Counted from the first letter of the stretch, positions 27,462 through 37,274 are shown. The stretch: DNA of 64,000 bases from Psychromonas sp. 14N.309.X.WAT.B.A12 (GCF_030397575.1 NZ_JAPNXS010000014.1:1-64000); one strand, 5' to 3'. Numbers and translations: made by a program. Notes: a model not told the origin generated them from the letters alone.

Positions 27462-27596
27462 ATGAAACGTACTTTTCAACCAAGCAACACAAAGCGTAAG
27501 CGTTCACACGGTTTTAGAACTCGTATGGCGACTAAGAACGGTCGTGCCGTATTAGCTCGTCGTCGTGCTAAAGGCCGCGCTAGCTTAAGCGCATAA
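27462..27596 (+). CDS. rpmH: 50S ribosomal protein L34
   Basis: The 44-residue product begins [18 protein letters not shown] and ends in an Arg/Lys-rich helix ([12 protein letters not shown]), the standard L34 sequence. It is a component of the large ribosomal subunit. GGAAAAGAG lies upstream of the ATG at 27462. It heads the conserved rpmH-rnpA-yidD-yidC-mnmE cluster and ends 10 bases before rnpA. Confidence 0.97.
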   Translation: MKRTFQPSNTKRKRSHGFRTRMATKNGRAVLARRRAKGRASLSA

Positions 27597-27606
27597 TTTA
27601 CCAGAC

Positions 27607-27963
27607 GTGGTGAATTATTCGTTTTCTCGGGAGTTACGTCTGTTAACTCCCGAAGATTTTCAACCTGTATTTAAAAATGCTATTCCAGCAGTATCTCCGC
27701 ATTTAACTCTTCTTGCTAGAAAAAATACCTTTGAACATCCTCGTATTGGTATGGCTATTCCTAAAAAGCACATTAAACATGCTGTAGGTCGTAATCGTAT
27801 CCGTCGCATAGTAAGAGATCATTTCCGTCTTCAACAACATGAGCTTCCTAACATCGATATTGTCGTTGTTGCTAAAGCTGGTATTGCTGATTTATCAAAT
27901 CAAGAGCTTCATAAGGTATTAGATAAGTTATGGCGAAAATTAGTGCAGCGTTGCAATGGATAG
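27607..27963 (+). CDS. rnpA: Ribonuclease P protein component
   Basis: RnpA is the basic protein that helps the RNase P RNA cleave tRNA 5' leaders. The protein has 118 residues (E. coli 119). The RNR-type signature is seen as [18 protein letters not shown] near 57-74, with [13 protein letters not shown] at the start. The start is GTG at 27607; the next codon is also GTG, so the exact start is uncertain by one residue. It overlaps yidD by 34 bases. Confidence 0.96.
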   Translation: MVNYSFSRELRLLTPEDFQPVFKNAIPAVSPHLTLLARKNTFEHPRIGMAIPKKHIKHAVGRNRIRRIVRDHFRLQQHELPNIDIVVVAKAGIADLSNQELHKVLDKLWRKLVQRCNG

Positions 27964-28193
27964 CAATTAAATTCATTCGTGGTTATCAGCTAGTTATAAG
28001 TCCCATTCTTGGACCTCGTTGTCGTTTTACGCCAAGTTGTTCACATTATGCGATAGCTGCCATAAAGAGTCATGGTATGATAAAAGGATGTTGGCTAGCC
28101 GCTCGTCGTCTTGTAAAATGCCATCCCTTTAATGAAGGAGGATATGATCCTGTACCTCCTTGTTGCGCAACTAAAAATAAACCTAAACCTTAG
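27930..28193 (+). CDS. yidD: Membrane protein insertion efficiency factor YidD
   Basis: YidD is a small membrane-associated protein that aids insertion of YidC/Sec substrates. The protein has 87 residues, with the hallmark [26 protein letters not shown] near 14-39, whose cysteines are conserved, and [13 protein letters not shown] near 64-76. It begins inside the 3' end of rnpA and ends 14 bases before yidC, an arrangement conserved across bacteria. Confidence 0.95.
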   Translation: MAKISAALQWIAIKFIRGYQLVISPILGPRCRFTPSCSHYAIAAIKSHGMIKGCWLAARRLVKCHPFNEGGYDPVPPCCATKNKPKP

Positions 28194-28207
28194 AGATCGA
28201 ATACGTT

Positions 28208-29878
28208 ATGGAATCACAACGCAATTTACTTTTCCTCGCACTATTGTTTGTTAGCTTTTTGCTGTATCAAGCATGGGTTACCGAGCAAAACCCTCAGCCA
28301 GTTGCTGCAGCGCAAACGACTGAACAAAGCACTTCACAATCATCAGTACCATCGACTAGTAATCATAGCGCTGATATTCCAGCTTCTTCTGAAGACCATT
28401 CTTCTGTTGCAGCACAAGTACCAACACAAGCGCCGACTAATGCAATTACTGTATTAGAAAATGACCAACTACGTTTAGAAATAACCTTAGTAGGCGGTGA
28501 TGTTGTTGTTGCAGACCTAATTGAACATGATGACGAGTTAGATTCTGGTGTTCCATTTCGTTTATTAGAAAATGCAAACGGCTTTACCTATATTGCACAA
28601 AGTGGATTGATTGGTAAACAAGGCCCAGATGCAAACCCTAAAGGTCGCCCTTACTACAGTACAAATAGTAAAGAAAACGTTTTAGCGGATGGTGAAGATT
28701 CTGTATCTACTGCGTTACGTTATGTAGACCAAGCTGGTAACGTATTTACTAAAACGTTTACTTTAAAACGTGGTGAATACAACGTAACAGTTGATTACAC
28801 AATTGAAAATAAATCAGCGAGTGATGTAAATGTTCAATTATACGGTCAATTAAAAGAATCGTTAAAAGAGCACTCTACTAACTTAATGATGCCTGTTTAT
28901 CGTGGTGGTGCATTCTCAACAGATGATACTAAATACAGTAAATACACATTTGACGATATGGTTGAGCGTAACTTAAGTGAGACGACTCAAGGTGGTTGGG
29001 TAGCGATGCTACAACACTACTTCGTTTCTGCTTGGGTACCTAATGCTAATGATAATAATGTGTTATACACTAATGTTATTCAAAACAAAGATGCAGCTAT
29101 TGGTTTTAAATCACCAATCAAAACGATTGCACCTAACAGTACTGAAAAATTCTCTACTAACTTATGGATTGGTCCTAAGTTGCAAGATGAAATGTCACAA
29201 GTGGGCGAAAGCTTAGACTTAACTGTTGATTACGGTTGGTTATGGTGGCTTGCACAACCATTATTCAAACTGTTGTTATTCTTCCAAGGTATTGTGGGTA
29301 ACTGGGGTGTTGCAATCATCTTAATTACATTCACAGTGAAAGGCCTTTTATACCCACTGACAAAAGCACAATACACGTCAATGGCTAAAATGCGTCTATT
29401 ACAACCTAAAATTCAAGCGTTACGTGAGCGTTACGGAGAAGATCGCCAGAAAGTATCAAAAGCAATGATGGAAATGTACAAAGAAGAGAAAGTGAACCCA
29501 TTAGGTGGTTGTTTCCCTATCTTGTTACAGATGCCTATATTCATCGCTTTATACTGGTCATTAATGGAGGCGGTTGAACTACGCCATGCACCATTTATGT
29601 TCTGGATCCAAGATTTATCGGTACAAGACCCATACTACATTTTACCTATCTTAATGGGTGTGAGTATGTTCTTTATTCAGAAAATGTCTCCAGCAACAGT
29701 TCAAGACCCAATGCAGCAGAAGATTATGAAGTTTATGCCAGTGGTATTTACCTTCTTCTTCTTATGGTTCCCAGCTGGTCTAGTACTTTACTGGTTAATG
29801 AGTAATATCGTGACACTAGTACAACAAACCGTTATTTATCGTCAATTCGAAAAAAACGGCTTAAGTGCTAAGAAATAA
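28208..29878 (+). CDS. yidC: Membrane protein insertase YidC
   Basis: YidC inserts and folds inner-membrane proteins, alone or with SecYEG; subunit c of the ATP synthase encoded in this window is a classic substrate. The protein has 556 residues (E. coli 548). An N-terminal membrane anchor (5-22) is followed by a Gln/Ser/Thr-rich linker, a large periplasmic beta domain (about 75-325), and the five-helix core from about 340, including GNWGVAIILITFTVKGLLYPL and NPLGGCFPILLQMPIFIALYW. Confidence 0.97.
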   Translation: MESQRNLLFLALLFVSFLLYQAWVTEQNPQPVAAAQTTEQSTSQSSVPSTSNHSADIPASSEDHSSVAAQVPTQAPTNAITVLENDQLRLEITLVGGDVVVADLIEHDDELDSGVPFRLLENANGFTYIAQSGLIGKQGPDANPKGRPYYSTNSKENVLADGEDSVSTALRYVDQAGNVFTKTFTLKRGEYNVTVDYTIENKSASDVNVQLYGQLKESLKEHSTNLMMPVYRGGAFSTDDTKYSKYTFDDMVERNLSETTQGGWVAMLQHYFVSAWVPNANDNNVLYTNVIQNKDAAIGFKSPIKTIAPNSTEKFSTNLWIGPKLQDEMSQVGESLDLTVDYGWLWWLAQPLFKLLLFFQGIVGNWGVAIILITFTVKGLLYPLTKAQYTSMAKMRLLQPKIQALRERYGEDRQKVSKAMMEMYKEEKVNPLGGCFPILLQMPIFIALYWSLMEAVELRHAPFMFWIQDLSVQDPYYILPILMGVSMFFIQKMSPATVQDPMQQKIMKFMPVVFTFFFLWFPAGLVLYWLMSNIVTLVQQTVIYRQFEKNGLSAKK

Positions 29879-29900
29879 TTCTATTATTTAGTAATTGATA

Positions 29901-29929
29901 AAAGGCGACTATAATAGTCGCCTTTTTTA
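29901..29929 (+). terminator. Rho-independent terminator after yidC
   Basis: An 11-bp perfect stem (AAAGGCGACTA and TAGTCGCCTTT, loop TAA) is followed by TTT and lies 22 bases after yidC. It separates yidC from mnmE, at least partly. Confidence 0.85.
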
Positions 29930-29960
29930 TTGGCTTCATTTTTTAAGTTAGGAACAGAAC

Positions 29961-31328
29961 ATGATAAAAGCTACTGATACTATTGTTGCTCAAGCAACTG
30001 CGCCAGGGCGTGGTGGTGTAGGCATTGTGCGCGTTTCTGGTCCTGATGCAGAAGCCGTAGCAGAGATTATTTTAGGTAAAAAGCCGAAAGTACGTTATGC
30101 CGAGTACTTACCTTTCTATGACCAAGATAAACAAGTTTTAGATCAAGGAATTGCGTTACTCTTTAAAGGACCTAACTCCTTTACTGGGGAAGATGTACTT
30201 GAACTACAAGGCCATGGTGGTCCAGTGGTGATGGATATGTTGATCAAAGCTATTCTAACTATCAAAAACCTTCGTAGTGCAAACCCTGGTGAGTTCTCTG
30301 AGCGTGCATTTATGAATGACAAGCTCGATTTAGCGCAAGCAGAGGCAATTGCTGATTTAATTGAAGCAAGTTCTGAGCAAGCCGCTAAAAGTGCACTGCA
30401 TTCGTTACAGGGTGAATTTTCTCATAAAATTAATGATCTTGTTGAAAGTCTAATCTATTTACGTATCTACGTTGAAGCTTCTATTGATTTCCCTGAAGAA
30501 GAAGTGGACTTTTTAAGCGATGGTAAAATTGCCAAAGACTTATATCAGATTATTGATAACCTAAATGCGGTAAAAGAACAGGCAAAACAAGGTGCTATTT
30601 TACGTGATGGTATGAAAGTCGTTATTGCTGGCCGCCCTAATGCCGGAAAATCTAGTCTACTTAATACATTAGTAGGTAAAGAAAGTGCGATTGTAACCGA
30701 TATAGCAGGTACAACACGCGATGTAATGCGTGAACATATCCATATTGATGGTATGCCTTTGCATATTATTGATACAGCTGGCTTACGTGAAGGTGCCGAT
30801 GAGGTTGAACGTATTGGTATTGAACGTGCTTGGACAGAAATAAAAAATGCTGATCGTATTTTATTTATGTTAGATGCAACGACAACTAATGCAGAAGATC
30901 CGCATGAGATTTGGCCTGACTTTATCGAAAAATTACCTGCAGATGTTGGTTTAACTGTGGTACGTAATAAGGCAGATTTAACTGGTGAATCATTGCAAAT
31001 GACTGAGCATGATAACCACCCTGTTTACCGTATTTCAGCGAAAACAGGCTTAGGTGTTGATCAATTAAAACAACATTTAAAAGATATTATGGGTTATCAA
31101 GGTAATACTGAAGGTGGTTTTATGGCTCGTCGTCGTCACTTGCAAGCGATTGATCAAGCTGAGAAACATCTTTTAGAAGGTAAGATTCAATTAGAAGAAT
31201 ATAAAGCCGGTGAGTTACTTGCCGAAGAATTACGTCTCACGCAGCAACACTTAAGCGAAATCACTGGAGAGTTCACCTCTGATGACTTATTAGGACGTAT
31301 ATTTTCTAGCTTCTGTATTGGTAAATAA
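29961..31328 (+). CDS. mnmE: tRNA modification GTPase MnmE (TrmE)
   Basis: MnmE is the GTPase partner of MnmG in wobble-uridine modification. The protein has 455 residues (E. coli 454). An N-terminal formyl-THF-binding domain (1-120) is followed by a helical region and an inserted G domain with GRPNAGKSS near 224-232, TDIAGTTRD near 248-256, DTAG near 270-273 and NKAD near 336-339. It ends in the conserved FCIGK, whose Cys is characteristic of the family. A terminator follows. Confidence 0.97.
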   Translation: MIKATDTIVAQATAPGRGGVGIVRVSGPDAEAVAEIILGKKPKVRYAEYLPFYDQDKQVLDQGIALLFKGPNSFTGEDVLELQGHGGPVVMDMLIKAILTIKNLRSANPGEFSERAFMNDKLDLAQAEAIADLIEASSEQAAKSALHSLQGEFSHKINDLVESLIYLRIYVEASIDFPEEEVDFLSDGKIAKDLYQIIDNLNAVKEQAKQGAILRDGMKVVIAGRPNAGKSSLLNTLVGKESAIVTDIAGTTRDVMREHIHIDGMPLHIIDTAGLREGADEVERIGIERAWTEIKNADRILFMLDATTTNAEDPHEIWPDFIEKLPADVGLTVVRNKADLTGESLQMTEHDNHPVYRISAKTGLGVDQLKQHLKDIMGYQGNTEGGFMARRRHLQAIDQAEKHLLEGKIQLEEYKAGELLAEELRLTQQHLSEITGEFTSDDLLGRIFSSFCIGK

Positions 31329-31352
31329 AATTACCATTTTCCATGATATATG

Positions 31353-31376
31353 AAGCCGCTGTATTGCGGCTTTTTT
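31353..31376 (+). terminator. Rho-independent terminator of mnmE
   Basis: AAGCCGC and GCGGCTT arms with a TGTATT loop are followed by TTTTT; 24 bases after the stop codon. Confidence 0.85.
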
Positions 31377-31552
31377 ATTTCCACCCTTCTATTATAACTC
31401 CTACAAAGAAATTGAACTTTTTAAAATGTAATATATCCGCAATATTTTTGTCATATTCAATCCCTAGACTGCTTCTCCGTAAACAGCAATAAGCTGCAAA
31501 ACAAAAAATTATATTCCTTAAATATTATTTGAAATCTAAACACGGATGAATC

Positions 31553-32467
31553 ATGAAAAAAACACTATTAGCAACAGCAATTTTGGCGGGTCTTGTTTCT
31601 GCAACGGCTCAATCTGCAACTGTATATGATCAAGACGGTACTACACTTAAAATTGGTGGTCGTGCTGAAGTACGTGCTGAGTTTAAAGATACTGGTGATG
31701 GTTCTGTTGAAGATAAAAGCCGTGCTCGCATTAACTTTGGCGGCAAAACTCAAATTACTGACAACCTAACAGGTTTTGGTTTCATGGAATACCAAATCGA
31801 ACCTGGTGAAACAGTTGATAACCGTTACTTATTTGCTGGCTTTGGTACATCAATTGGTGATTTCTCTTACGGTCGCCAAGATACTGCTAACGTACAAGTT
31901 TCTGATATGACAGATATTGCTTCTGTTCATTCAGGTTACCAACAAGTATTTGATGCTTCATCTGATAAAGAAAACACAACTTTCTTATATTCAGGTACAT
32001 TTGCTGATTCAGTAACAGTGCAAGCTAACTTCACAGGTTCTGATGAAGATGATCAAGATTCTGTTGCTATCTCTGCCCTTTACTCTAGTGACTTCGGTTT
32101 AGACCTAGGTATCGCACATACAGATGCACAAACAGATGAAACACAAACAACTATCGCAGCAGCTTACTCTGTAGGTGATTTCTATGGTGCTGCTTCATAC
32201 GCAACGGGTGATGCATTTAATGAGGCAGATGAAATTTCTGATATGACGTCAATCGAAATTGCACTGCAATACAAGTTTACTAAGCAATTCCGTATGATTG
32301 GTATTATTGCTCAACAAGAGATTGATGATGTAGATACTGCTGATTTCTATGCAGTTGAAGGTCAGTACCGTTTCAACAAATTAATCCGTACATACGTAAC
32401 TTACCAATTTAACCAAATTGATGATGCAGAAGATTCTTTAGTAGCGGGTATCCGTTACAACTTCTAA
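31553..32467 (+). CDS. Gram-negative outer-membrane porin
   Basis: The 304-residue precursor has a signal peptide (MKKTLLATAILAGLVSATAQSA, cleavage near 21-22). The mature part alternates polar and hydrophobic residues as beta strands, rich in Asp, Gly and aromatic residues, and ends in YNF with a C-terminal Phe, the outer-membrane assembly signal. The start (TVYDQDGTTLKIGGRAEVRAEF) resembles general trimeric porins of the OmpC/OmpU group, though it is shorter than the usual 330-370 residues. Specificity cannot be read from the sequence. It is a single-gene unit with its own terminator. Confidence 0.88.
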   Translation: MKKTLLATAILAGLVSATAQSATVYDQDGTTLKIGGRAEVRAEFKDTGDGSVEDKSRARINFGGKTQITDNLTGFGFMEYQIEPGETVDNRYLFAGFGTSIGDFSYGRQDTANVQVSDMTDIASVHSGYQQVFDASSDKENTTFLYSGTFADSVTVQANFTGSDEDDQDSVAISALYSSDFGLDLGIAHTDAQTDETQTTIAAAYSVGDFYGAASYATGDAFNEADEISDMTSIEIALQYKFTKQFRMIGIIAQQEIDDVDTADFYAVEGQYRFNKLIRTYVTYQFNQIDDAEDSLVAGIRYNF

Positions 32468-32492
32468 TCAACTAATAAGTTAGATTTAAAAT

Positions 32493-32521
32493 AAAATCCC
32501 GGGCATTGCCTGGGATTTTTT
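32493..32521 (+). terminator. Rho-independent terminator of the porin gene
   Basis: AAAATCCCGGGC pairs with GCCTGGGATTTT (one G-T pair) around an ATT loop, followed by TT; 25 bases after the porin stop. Confidence 0.87.
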
Positions 32522-32635
32522 GTTTGTACTGCTCACCTTTTAGCAGTTATTCAACAGCTCCCACCCGCTAATAGTTGTATTTTTATACCATTAACCAATT
32601 TAGAATAATAAATATCTTACCGTATGTTTTTATCT

Positions 32636-32646
32636 TGTGAGAGATC
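32636..32646 (+). promoter_or_regulatory. Candidate GacA/UvrY/VarA half-site upstream of the CsrB-like RNA
   Basis: TGTGAGAGATC matches the left part of the 18-bp inverted repeat bound by UvrY-type response regulators upstream of csrB genes. It lies about 170-190 bases upstream of the presumed RNA start, a distance similar to that in E. coli. The right half is degenerate (CTAAGAG nearby), so this is tentative. Confidence 0.4.
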
Positions 32647-32820
32647 GACCATTGCTAAGAGAGGTTATTGCATTATTTAAAACAAGTTTAATACTCTTTT
32701 AATCAATAAATATTATACTAAGTCATTGTTATTAAGTTGTTTGTTGTTTTTTTGTTCTGTGATGCAATATAAAATTTCTTCTCTTATGCCATTATTATTT
32801 AGAAAAAGGTCGTATTCTTT

Positions 32821-33209
32821 GTCTCGCAAAGGGGAAACGCTTTACAGGATGTAAACAATGACTCGATGCATTGCTAGGATGGCAATTAGGACCTCTCAGG
32901 ATGAGAGTTTATAAAACAGGATGTTTTATAATTAGGGAAAGCAGGACACTTCAGGATGAAGTTATTAGTGACTACTAGGATTGTGGTTATTAAGCCAGGA
33001 TGGCAAAGAAGGACACCTCCTAAGGAAAGGGAGATGACGGGTAAACAGGATGTTTATCTCATAAGGATGTAACAAGGAACGAGCCCAAAGGATTTGGGAA
33101 GTGGACGCCTAGTATGGCATTAGTCAAAGGGATGTAACGCAGGGAGCATCAACTATCATGGATCAGATAGATTAGACTAAAATAAGGGCAGCTTCGGCTG
33201 CCCTTTCCT
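32821..33209 (+). ncRNA. csrB: CsrB-like regulatory RNA sequestering CsrA
   Basis: The region has no coding potential but contains more than twenty GGA motifs, many as CAGGATG or AGGAT. At least six are presented in the loop of a perfect hairpin: 32841-32855, 32893-32907, 32909-32931, 32948-32962, 32994-33004 and 33042-33056, each with AGGAT as the five-base loop. The segment AGGACACTTCAGGATGAAGT is nearly identical to part of E. coli csrB. It ends in a strong terminator. CsrB RNAs bind many CsrA dimers and so relieve CsrA-mediated translational control. The 5' end is approximate (about 32805-32825); a TATTCT at 32813-32818 may be the -10. Confidence 0.9.
33184..33209 (+). terminator. Terminator of the CsrB-like RNA
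   Basis: AAGGGCAGC and GCTGCCCTT arms close a TTCG tetraloop, followed by TCCTATTT. It defines the 3' end of the RNA at about 33205-33209. Confidence 0.88.
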
Positions 33210-33279
33210 ATTTCTGCAATATTAAAAAATACTTATCTGAATAAACTTCAATTATAAATACTGTCCCATACTTCTATTA

Positions 33280-34194
33280 TTAGCCTTGTAATTGATGCTT
33301 TAAGCTCTCTTCTAATAAATCATATTGAAAAGTAAACCCTGCATCTAATAGTTTAGTTGGTCGAACATTGGTACTTGAAAGCAATAACGCTTCGCCCATT
33401 TCAGCAAACAGTAATTTAACCATAAGTGCAGGTAAAGGTAAGATACAAGGTCGGTTTAAAATATTGGCTAATATCACTGAAAAGTTTCGGTTAGTGACCG
33501 GATGAGGAGAAACTAAGTTAACTGGGCCTGATAATTCCACATTACGCATAATAAATAAAATAGCATTAACCTGATCGGTTAAGTCTATCCAACTCATTAT
33601 TTGTTCACCTTTACCGATTTTACCGCCAACACCCATTTTAAAAGCAGGCAACATTTTAGCTAATGCTCCCTCTTGTTTGTTTAATACAATTCCTGTTCGT
33701 AAGTTAACGACTCTAGTGCTATTAGTCTTTACTCGGTGGCTAGTTTGTTCCCATTGAGCCGCTAATTGGCTTACAAATTCATCACCTTGTGGTGAACCTT
33801 CATCGACTGGTTGCTGACCACTATTCCCATAAAAGCCAATGGCGGAAGCGCAAATGAACAGACTCGGAGGCGTATCGCTGTTATTAATAAAATCAACGAT
33901 GAGTTGTGTTGACTGGATACGACTATCAGTTATTTTCTGTTTTACTTTTTCAGTCCAACGTCGATTAGCGATGTTTTCACCTGCTAAATGAATAATGATG
34001 TCCGGTTGAGGTGCTGAATTGAGGTGTATTTGCTGTTGGTCGATCAACCAATAAGGTTCCGTGTCGCTTACGGTTCGTTGCAAAGTATAGACTTGATAAC
34101 CCTGAGAAGTTAATAAAGGGGTCAAAGCGCGACCAACTAAACCTGATGCACCAGTGATCAATACTTTTTGTTTTGTTTCAGCTTGTTGAGTCAT
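33280..34194 (-). CDS. TIGR01777-type NAD(P)-dependent epimerase-like protein (YfcH family)
   Basis: The protein has 304 residues and belongs to the extended short-chain dehydrogenase superfamily. The dinucleotide-binding motif GASGLVGRAL is at about 15-24. The stretch IIHLAGENIANRRWTEKVKQKI near 66-87 and CASAIGFYGNSG near 115-126 are signatures of the YfcH/TIGR01777 group, which has no firmly assigned reaction. The C-terminal part carries the DUF1731-like end (LLDAGFTFQYDLLEESL). It is convergent with the CsrB-like RNA and divergent from pabA. Confidence 0.88.
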   Translation of the reverse strand: MTQQAETKQKVLITGASGLVGRALTPLLTSQGYQVYTLQRTVSDTEPYWLIDQQQIHLNSAPQPDIIIHLAGENIANRRWTEKVKQKITDSRIQSTQLIVDFINNSDTPPSLFICASAIGFYGNSGQQPVDEGSPQGDEFVSQLAAQWEQTSHRVKTNSTRVVNLRTGIVLNKQEGALAKMLPAFKMGVGGKIGKGEQIMSWIDLTDQVNAILFIMRNVELSGPVNLVSPHPVTNRNFSVILANILNRPCILPLPALMVKLLFAEMGEALLLSSTNVRPTKLLDAGFTFQYDLLEESLKHQLQG

Positions 34195-34273
34195 TAATGC
34201 CCCTTAATGTTATTAGGATTAGATACGAGACTAATGGTAAAATGGATCTTTATGTTCTAGATGGCCACTATTT

Positions 34274-34858
34274 ATGCTGTTAATGATTGATAACTATGAT
34301 TCCTTTACTTATAACTTAGTTCAGTACTTCGGAGAACTAAAGCAACAAGTAATAATAAAGCGAAATGATCAAATTAACTTAAAAGAAATTGCAGATTTAA
34401 ACCCCGATCATATCGTTATTTCACCGGGCCCTTGCACTCCCAATGAAGCGGGTGTGTCATTAGCAACGATAGAGCGTTTTGCTGGTGAGATACCAATATT
34501 AGGTGTTTGTCTTGGCCATCAAAGCATTGCCCAAGTATTTGGTGCAAAAGTAATTAGAGCAAATAAAGTAATGCACGGTAAGAACTCATTAATAGATCAC
34601 GATAATCGCGGTGTTTTTGCTGGTTTAGCTAACCCATTGAACGTAACGCGTTATCATAGTTTGATTGTGAAGGAAGATACATTACCTGATTGCTTTGATA
34701 TTTCAGCCAGAGTGATAGAAAGCCAAGAAATAATGGCGATTCGTCATAAACATATGGCGTTAGAAGGGGTACAATTTCACCCTGAAAGTATTCGCTCAGA
34801 ACAAGGACTCTCGCTCCTGAATAATTTTATTGAGCAATCTATTGGATTGTCAAAATAA
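34274..34858 (+). CDS. pabA: Aminodeoxychorismate/anthranilate synthase glutamine amidotransferase subunit (PabA)
   Basis: This class I glutamine amidotransferase supplies ammonia to PabB (folate) and possibly TrpE. The protein has 194 residues (E. coli PabA 187). The catalytic triad is visible: Cys in [15 protein letters not shown] (about 79), His and Glu in VQFHPES (about 169-175). The oxyanion region [11 protein letters not shown] lies near 51-61. The gene next to argD is the enterobacterial and Vibrio pabA position, which favours pabA over trpG; no trp genes are nearby. Confidence 0.92.
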   Translation: MLLMIDNYDSFTYNLVQYFGELKQQVIIKRNDQINLKEIADLNPDHIVISPGPCTPNEAGVSLATIERFAGEIPILGVCLGHQSIAQVFGAKVIRANKVMHGKNSLIDHDNRGVFAGLANPLNVTRYHSLIVKEDTLPDCFDISARVIESQEIMAIRHKHMALEGVQFHPESIRSEQGLSLLNNFIEQSIGLSK

Positions 34859-34923
34859 GTGCGTATATTAAGCTGTTATAACCCCTATTTTATGACTGTT
34901 TCAAATTGTTAAAGGAATTCTTT

Positions 34924-36144
34924 ATGTCAAACACTCACATCACCCGTCCGTTATTCGATCAAGTTATGGTGCCAAACTATGCTCCGTTAGAAATGATCCC
35001 TGTACGCGGTGAAGGCTCTCGAGTGTGGGACCAACAAGATAACGAATACCTTGATTTAACAGGTGGTATCGCTGTTAATGCGCTAGGTCACGCGCACCCT
35101 GAATTAGTCACAGCACTAACAGAGCAAGCTCAAAAATTATGGCATGTTAGTAATATTTATACTAATGAACCAGCGTTGAGCTTGGCGCAAAAATTAGTGG
35201 ATAATACATTTGCTGAAAAAGTGTTTTTTGCCAACTCAGGTGCAGAAGCGAATGAAGCAGCGTTAAAGCTTGCGCGTCGAGTTGCTTTTGATCAAGCAGG
35301 CACTGATAAAACAGAAATTATCGCATTTTATCAAGGTTTTCATGGACGTACATTCTTTACTGTTACCGCTGGTGGACAATCGGCTTACTCTGATGGTTTT
35401 GGCCCTAAACCTGCGGATATAACGCACCTTGAATATAATGACTTAGCAGCACTCGAAAAAGCAATTTCAGATAAGACCTGTGCAGTGATTCTAGAACCTT
35501 TACAAGGCGAAGGTGGTGTTTTGCCTATTTCACCTGATTTTGCACAAGGTGTTCGTGCTTTATGTGATAAACACAATGCATTAATGATCTTTGATGAAGT
35601 GCAAACAGGTATGGGTAGAACAGGTGAATTGTTTGCTTATATGGCGTTGGGGGTCACGCCAGATATTGTGACTTCTGCAAAAGCATTAGGGGCAGGTTTT
35701 CCAATTGCAGCCATGCTAACCAAAAGCAACCTAGCAGCGCACTTTAAAGTAGGCACACATGGAACTACATTTGGTGGTAACCCTTTAGCTTGTGCTGTTG
35801 CAGGTAAAGCATTCGATTTAATAAATACACCAGAAATGTTGGATGGTGTTAAGCGTAAAGAGCAGTTAATTCGTCAGCATTTACAAGAAATTAACCAAGA
35901 ATTCTCAGTATTTAAAGAGGTTCGTGGTGCTGGACTGCTATTAGGTGCTGTATTAAATGAACAATATCAAGACCAAGCAAAAACCTTCTTTTTAGGAGCT
36001 GCTGAACAAGGTCTATTAATCTTAGTTGCTGGTGCTAACGTATTACGTTTTGCACCTGCTTTGAATATTTCAGATGAGCTTATCGAACAAGCGATGCTGA
36101 AACTAAAACAAGCTGTAAAAATTATCGTTAATAAAGATGCATAA
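34924..36144 (+). CDS. argD: Acetylornithine/succinyldiaminopimelate aminotransferase
   Basis: This PLP enzyme converts N-acetylglutamate semialdehyde to N-acetylornithine in arginine synthesis and probably also acts in lysine/diaminopimelate synthesis. The protein has 406 residues, the same as E. coli ArgD. Typical parts are [16 protein letters not shown] near 102-117, [12 protein letters not shown] near 222-233 and the PLP lysine in [15 protein letters not shown] near 249-263. I chose the ATG at 34924, with AAAGGA nine bases upstream, over the TTG at 34906. It follows pabA by 65 bases. AstC (arginine degradation) is a close paralogue and cannot be fully excluded. Confidence 0.92.
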   Translation: MSNTHITRPLFDQVMVPNYAPLEMIPVRGEGSRVWDQQDNEYLDLTGGIAVNALGHAHPELVTALTEQAQKLWHVSNIYTNEPALSLAQKLVDNTFAEKVFFANSGAEANEAALKLARRVAFDQAGTDKTEIIAFYQGFHGRTFFTVTAGGQSAYSDGFGPKPADITHLEYNDLAALEKAISDKTCAVILEPLQGEGGVLPISPDFAQGVRALCDKHNALMIFDEVQTGMGRTGELFAYMALGVTPDIVTSAKALGAGFPIAAMLTKSNLAAHFKVGTHGTTFGGNPLACAVAGKAFDLINTPEMLDGVKRKEQLIRQHLQEINQEFSVFKEVRGAGLLLGAVLNEQYQDQAKTFFLGAAEQGLLILVAGANVLRFAPALNISDELIEQAMLKLKQAVKIIVNKDA

Positions 36145-36215
36145 GAGCAAGGTTTGTTATTAATTTTTTAATAACACTTTGTTTTAATTAGATTTAAAAA
36201 TTGGGAGCTCATAAA

Positions 36216-37226
36216 ATGAGACGCGAATTAGCAATAGAATTTTCTCGAGTAACAGAAGCCGCTGCACTTGCTGGCTACAAATGGTTAGGTCGAGGTGATA
36301 AAAACACAGCAGATGGTGCTGCGGTTGAAGCAATGCGCTTGATTTTCAACCAAATTGATATCGATGGCGAAATTGTGATTGGTGAAGGCGAAATTGACGA
36401 AGCGCCAATGCTGTATATTGGTGAGCATGTTGGAACAGGATCTGGCGATGCTGTGGATATTGCTGTTGATCCAATCGAAGGTACACGCATGACCGCAATG
36501 GGTCAGTCAAATGCATTAGCTGTATTAGCAGTAGGCGAAAAAGGTAGCTTCTTACGAGCACCTGATATGTACATGGAAAAATTAATTGTTGGTCCAAATG
36601 CTAAAGATGCTATCGACTTAGAACGTTCTCTTGAGCAAAATCTGAAAGCAATCGCATTTGCATTAGGTAAATCTCTTTCTGAGTTGACTGTTGCTACATT
36701 AGCTAAACCACGACATGACCGTATCATTAAAGATATGCAAGGCATGGGCATTCGTGTATTTGCTATTCCAGATGGTGATGTTGCTATCTCTGTTTTAGCT
36801 TGTATGCCTGATAACCAAGTTGATGTTTTGTACTGTATTGGTGGTGCACCTGAAGGGGTTATTTCGGCTGCTGTTGTACGAGCATTAGATGGCAACATGC
36901 AAGCTCGTTTAATTCCTCGTCCAATGGTTAAAGAGCCATCAGAAGAGAATATTAAAATTGGTAAAGAAGAAGTAGCGCGTTGTGAAGCTGCTGGTATCGA
37001 AGTAAACAAAGTCTTAAAATTAGAAGACTTAGTGAAAAACGATAATGTTATCTTCTCTGCAACGGGTATTACTAAAGGTGACTTAGTAGAAGGCGTATCA
37101 ATTGACGGTCGTCTAGCAACGACTGAAACGTTATTAGTACGTGGTAAGTCGCGTACAGTGCGTCGTATTAAGTCTACGCACTACCTAGACCGTAAAGATC
37201 CAAACTTAAAAGATATTATTCTTTAA
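36216..37226 (+). CDS. glpX: Fructose-1,6-bisphosphatase class II (GlpX)
   Basis: GlpX removes the 1-phosphate from fructose 1,6-bisphosphate in gluconeogenesis. The protein has 336 residues, as in E. coli, using the ATG at 36216 with GGGAG upstream rather than the TTG at 36201. Metal-binding and catalytic parts are visible: GEGEIDEAPMLYIGE near 57-71, DPIEGT near 87-92 and a C-terminal GATP-like GGAPEGVISAA near 208-219. No glpFK genes adjoin it. Confidence 0.95.
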   Translation: MRRELAIEFSRVTEAAALAGYKWLGRGDKNTADGAAVEAMRLIFNQIDIDGEIVIGEGEIDEAPMLYIGEHVGTGSGDAVDIAVDPIEGTRMTAMGQSNALAVLAVGEKGSFLRAPDMYMEKLIVGPNAKDAIDLERSLEQNLKAIAFALGKSLSELTVATLAKPRHDRIIKDMQGMGIRVFAIPDGDVAISVLACMPDNQVDVLYCIGGAPEGVISAAVVRALDGNMQARLIPRPMVKEPSEENIKIGKEEVARCEAAGIEVNKVLKLEDLVKNDNVIFSATGITKGDLVEGVSIDGRLATTETLLVRGKSRTVRRIKSTHYLDRKDPNLKDIIL

Positions 37227-37240
37227 GTTCATTAGACATT

Positions 37241-37266
37241 AAAAAGGCGCAATTAGCGTCTTTTTT
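37241..37266 (+). terminator. Terminator between glpX and coaA (probably bidirectional)
   Basis: AAAAAGGCGC and GCGTCTTTTT arms (one G-T pair) around AATTA are flanked by A and T runs. It lies 14 bases after glpX and 8 bases beyond the convergent coaA stop. Confidence 0.75.
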
Positions 37267-37274
37267 ATTGTCTT

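Noticed and set aside
32800-33210. CRISPR array or tandem repeat explanation for the repeated AGGATG motifs
   Set aside because: The repeats are only 5-7 bases, irregularly spaced and sit in different hairpins; there are no constant-length spacers. A CsrB-type RNA explains them.
34906-34923. TTG start for argD giving six extra residues
   Set aside because: The ATG at 34924 has a good AAAGGA at proper distance and gives the exact family length of 406; the TTG would overlap this Shine-Dalgarno.
36503-37009. 168-codon ORF antisense to glpX
   Set aside because: Shadow of glpX, which is full length and clearly coding; no start signal for the antisense frame.
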